6,307 nt of DNA, taken from Spirochaetaceae bacterium. GTDB lineage: Bacteria > Spirochaetota > Spirochaetia > Treponematales > Breznakiellaceae. How positions within the stretch are numbered: the stretch's first letter is position 1; the number at the start of each line of letters is the position of its first letter. The stretch is taken from positions 1 to 6,307 of the forward strand of contig JAITKQ010000080.1 in NCBI GenBank assembly GCA_031278295.1, written 5' to 3'. Below the pieces are notes generated by a model, which saw only the letters and a program-made list of their open reading frames with translations, searched no databases and had not been told where the DNA came from. Made by a program: the position numbers and the translations under genes. Positions 6,198 to 6,307 of the stretch are shown piece after piece.

Positions 6198-6306
6198 ATT
6201 CAGTCGCCGGAAGGTTAAAAGGGAGGGAATACGAGCCGTGGAATACTTTGACAAGCTCCTCTCCTATATTTGCATGGTGTTTATGCACGGTTTGAATGAA
6301 TGATTC
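6196..6306 (-). CDS. Possible 3' end of an upstream minus-strand gene (partial)
   Basis: A minus-strand frame is open from the right window edge to a TAG at 6196-6198. It gives about 36 codons containing IGEELVKVFHGSYSLPFNLP, which looks protein-like, and it has the same direction as the four certain genes. It is too short to identify a family. The competing reading is the plus-strand small ORF at 6238-6303. No strong terminator lies between this stop and the malQ promoter. Confidence 0.25.
   Translation of the reverse strand, partial: ESFIQTVHKHHANIGEELVKVFHGSYSLPFNLPATE
6238..6303 (+). CDS. Possible 21-codon ORF or leader peptide
   Basis: A GTG at 6238 opens VEYFDKLLSYICMVFMHGLNE, ending at TGA 6301-6303. 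A GGGAGG Shine-Dalgarno-like stretch (6221-6226) lies 11 nt upstream, slightly far. The stop overlaps an ATG in ATGA fashion (6300-6303), and another ATG lies at 6296, as in translational coupling to a following gene outside the window. It is not recognised and overlaps the minus-strand alternative; only one is likely to be real. Confidence 0.22.
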   Translation: MEYFDKLLSYICMVFMHGLNE

Positions 6307-6307
6307 T

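Overview
The window most likely comes from a spirochaete of the genus Treponema or a close relative. The main evidence is a full-length FlaA, the outer-layer (sheath) protein of spirochaetal periplasmic flagella. Its mature N-terminus (DENVLIDF) and several internal blocks look like treponemal FlaA proteins as I remember them. No database search was possible, so the species is open; a gut-associated treponeme would fit the moderate to high GC content and the starch-type amylomaltase.

Four convincing genes all lie on the minus strand and are read from high to low coordinates. (1) 6020-4014 encodes a GH77 4-alpha-glucanotransferase (MalQ) with the long mid-domain insertion typical of the DPE2 type. 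(2) 3992-2850 starts 21 nt after malQ and encodes a polytopic membrane protein ending in a GerMN-like extracytoplasmic domain; the two are probably co-transcribed. (3) 2678-1599 is flaA, behind its own sigma70-type promoter with perfect consensus -35 and -10 boxes, a strong Shine-Dalgarno sequence and a strong intrinsic terminator. (4) 1514-261 encodes a RelA/SpoT-type (p)ppGpp synthetase domain fused to about four TPR repeats, with no hydrolase domain.

The non-coding parts are structured. The gerMN-flaA gap (2679-2849) holds a 26-bp perfect palindrome, the flaA promoter and a 5'-UTR hairpin. The flaA-RelA/TPR gap (1515-1598) holds the flaA terminator. The 260 nt beyond the synthetase gene contain no gene but a run of inverted repeats. 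The right end (6021-6307) holds a probable malQ promoter inside an inverted repeat. It also holds two weak, mutually overlapping coding possibilities: the tail of a minus-strand gene, or a 21-codon plus-strand ORF.

Functionally the window mixes glucan metabolism, envelope/motility and stress signalling. I see no mobile element, CRISPR array, rRNA or tRNA, and no clearly new multi-gene system. The most unusual items are the synthetase-TPR fusion, the membrane-anchored GerMN protein in a presumed non-sporulating spirochaete, and the dense palindromes flanking flaA and the synthetase gene.
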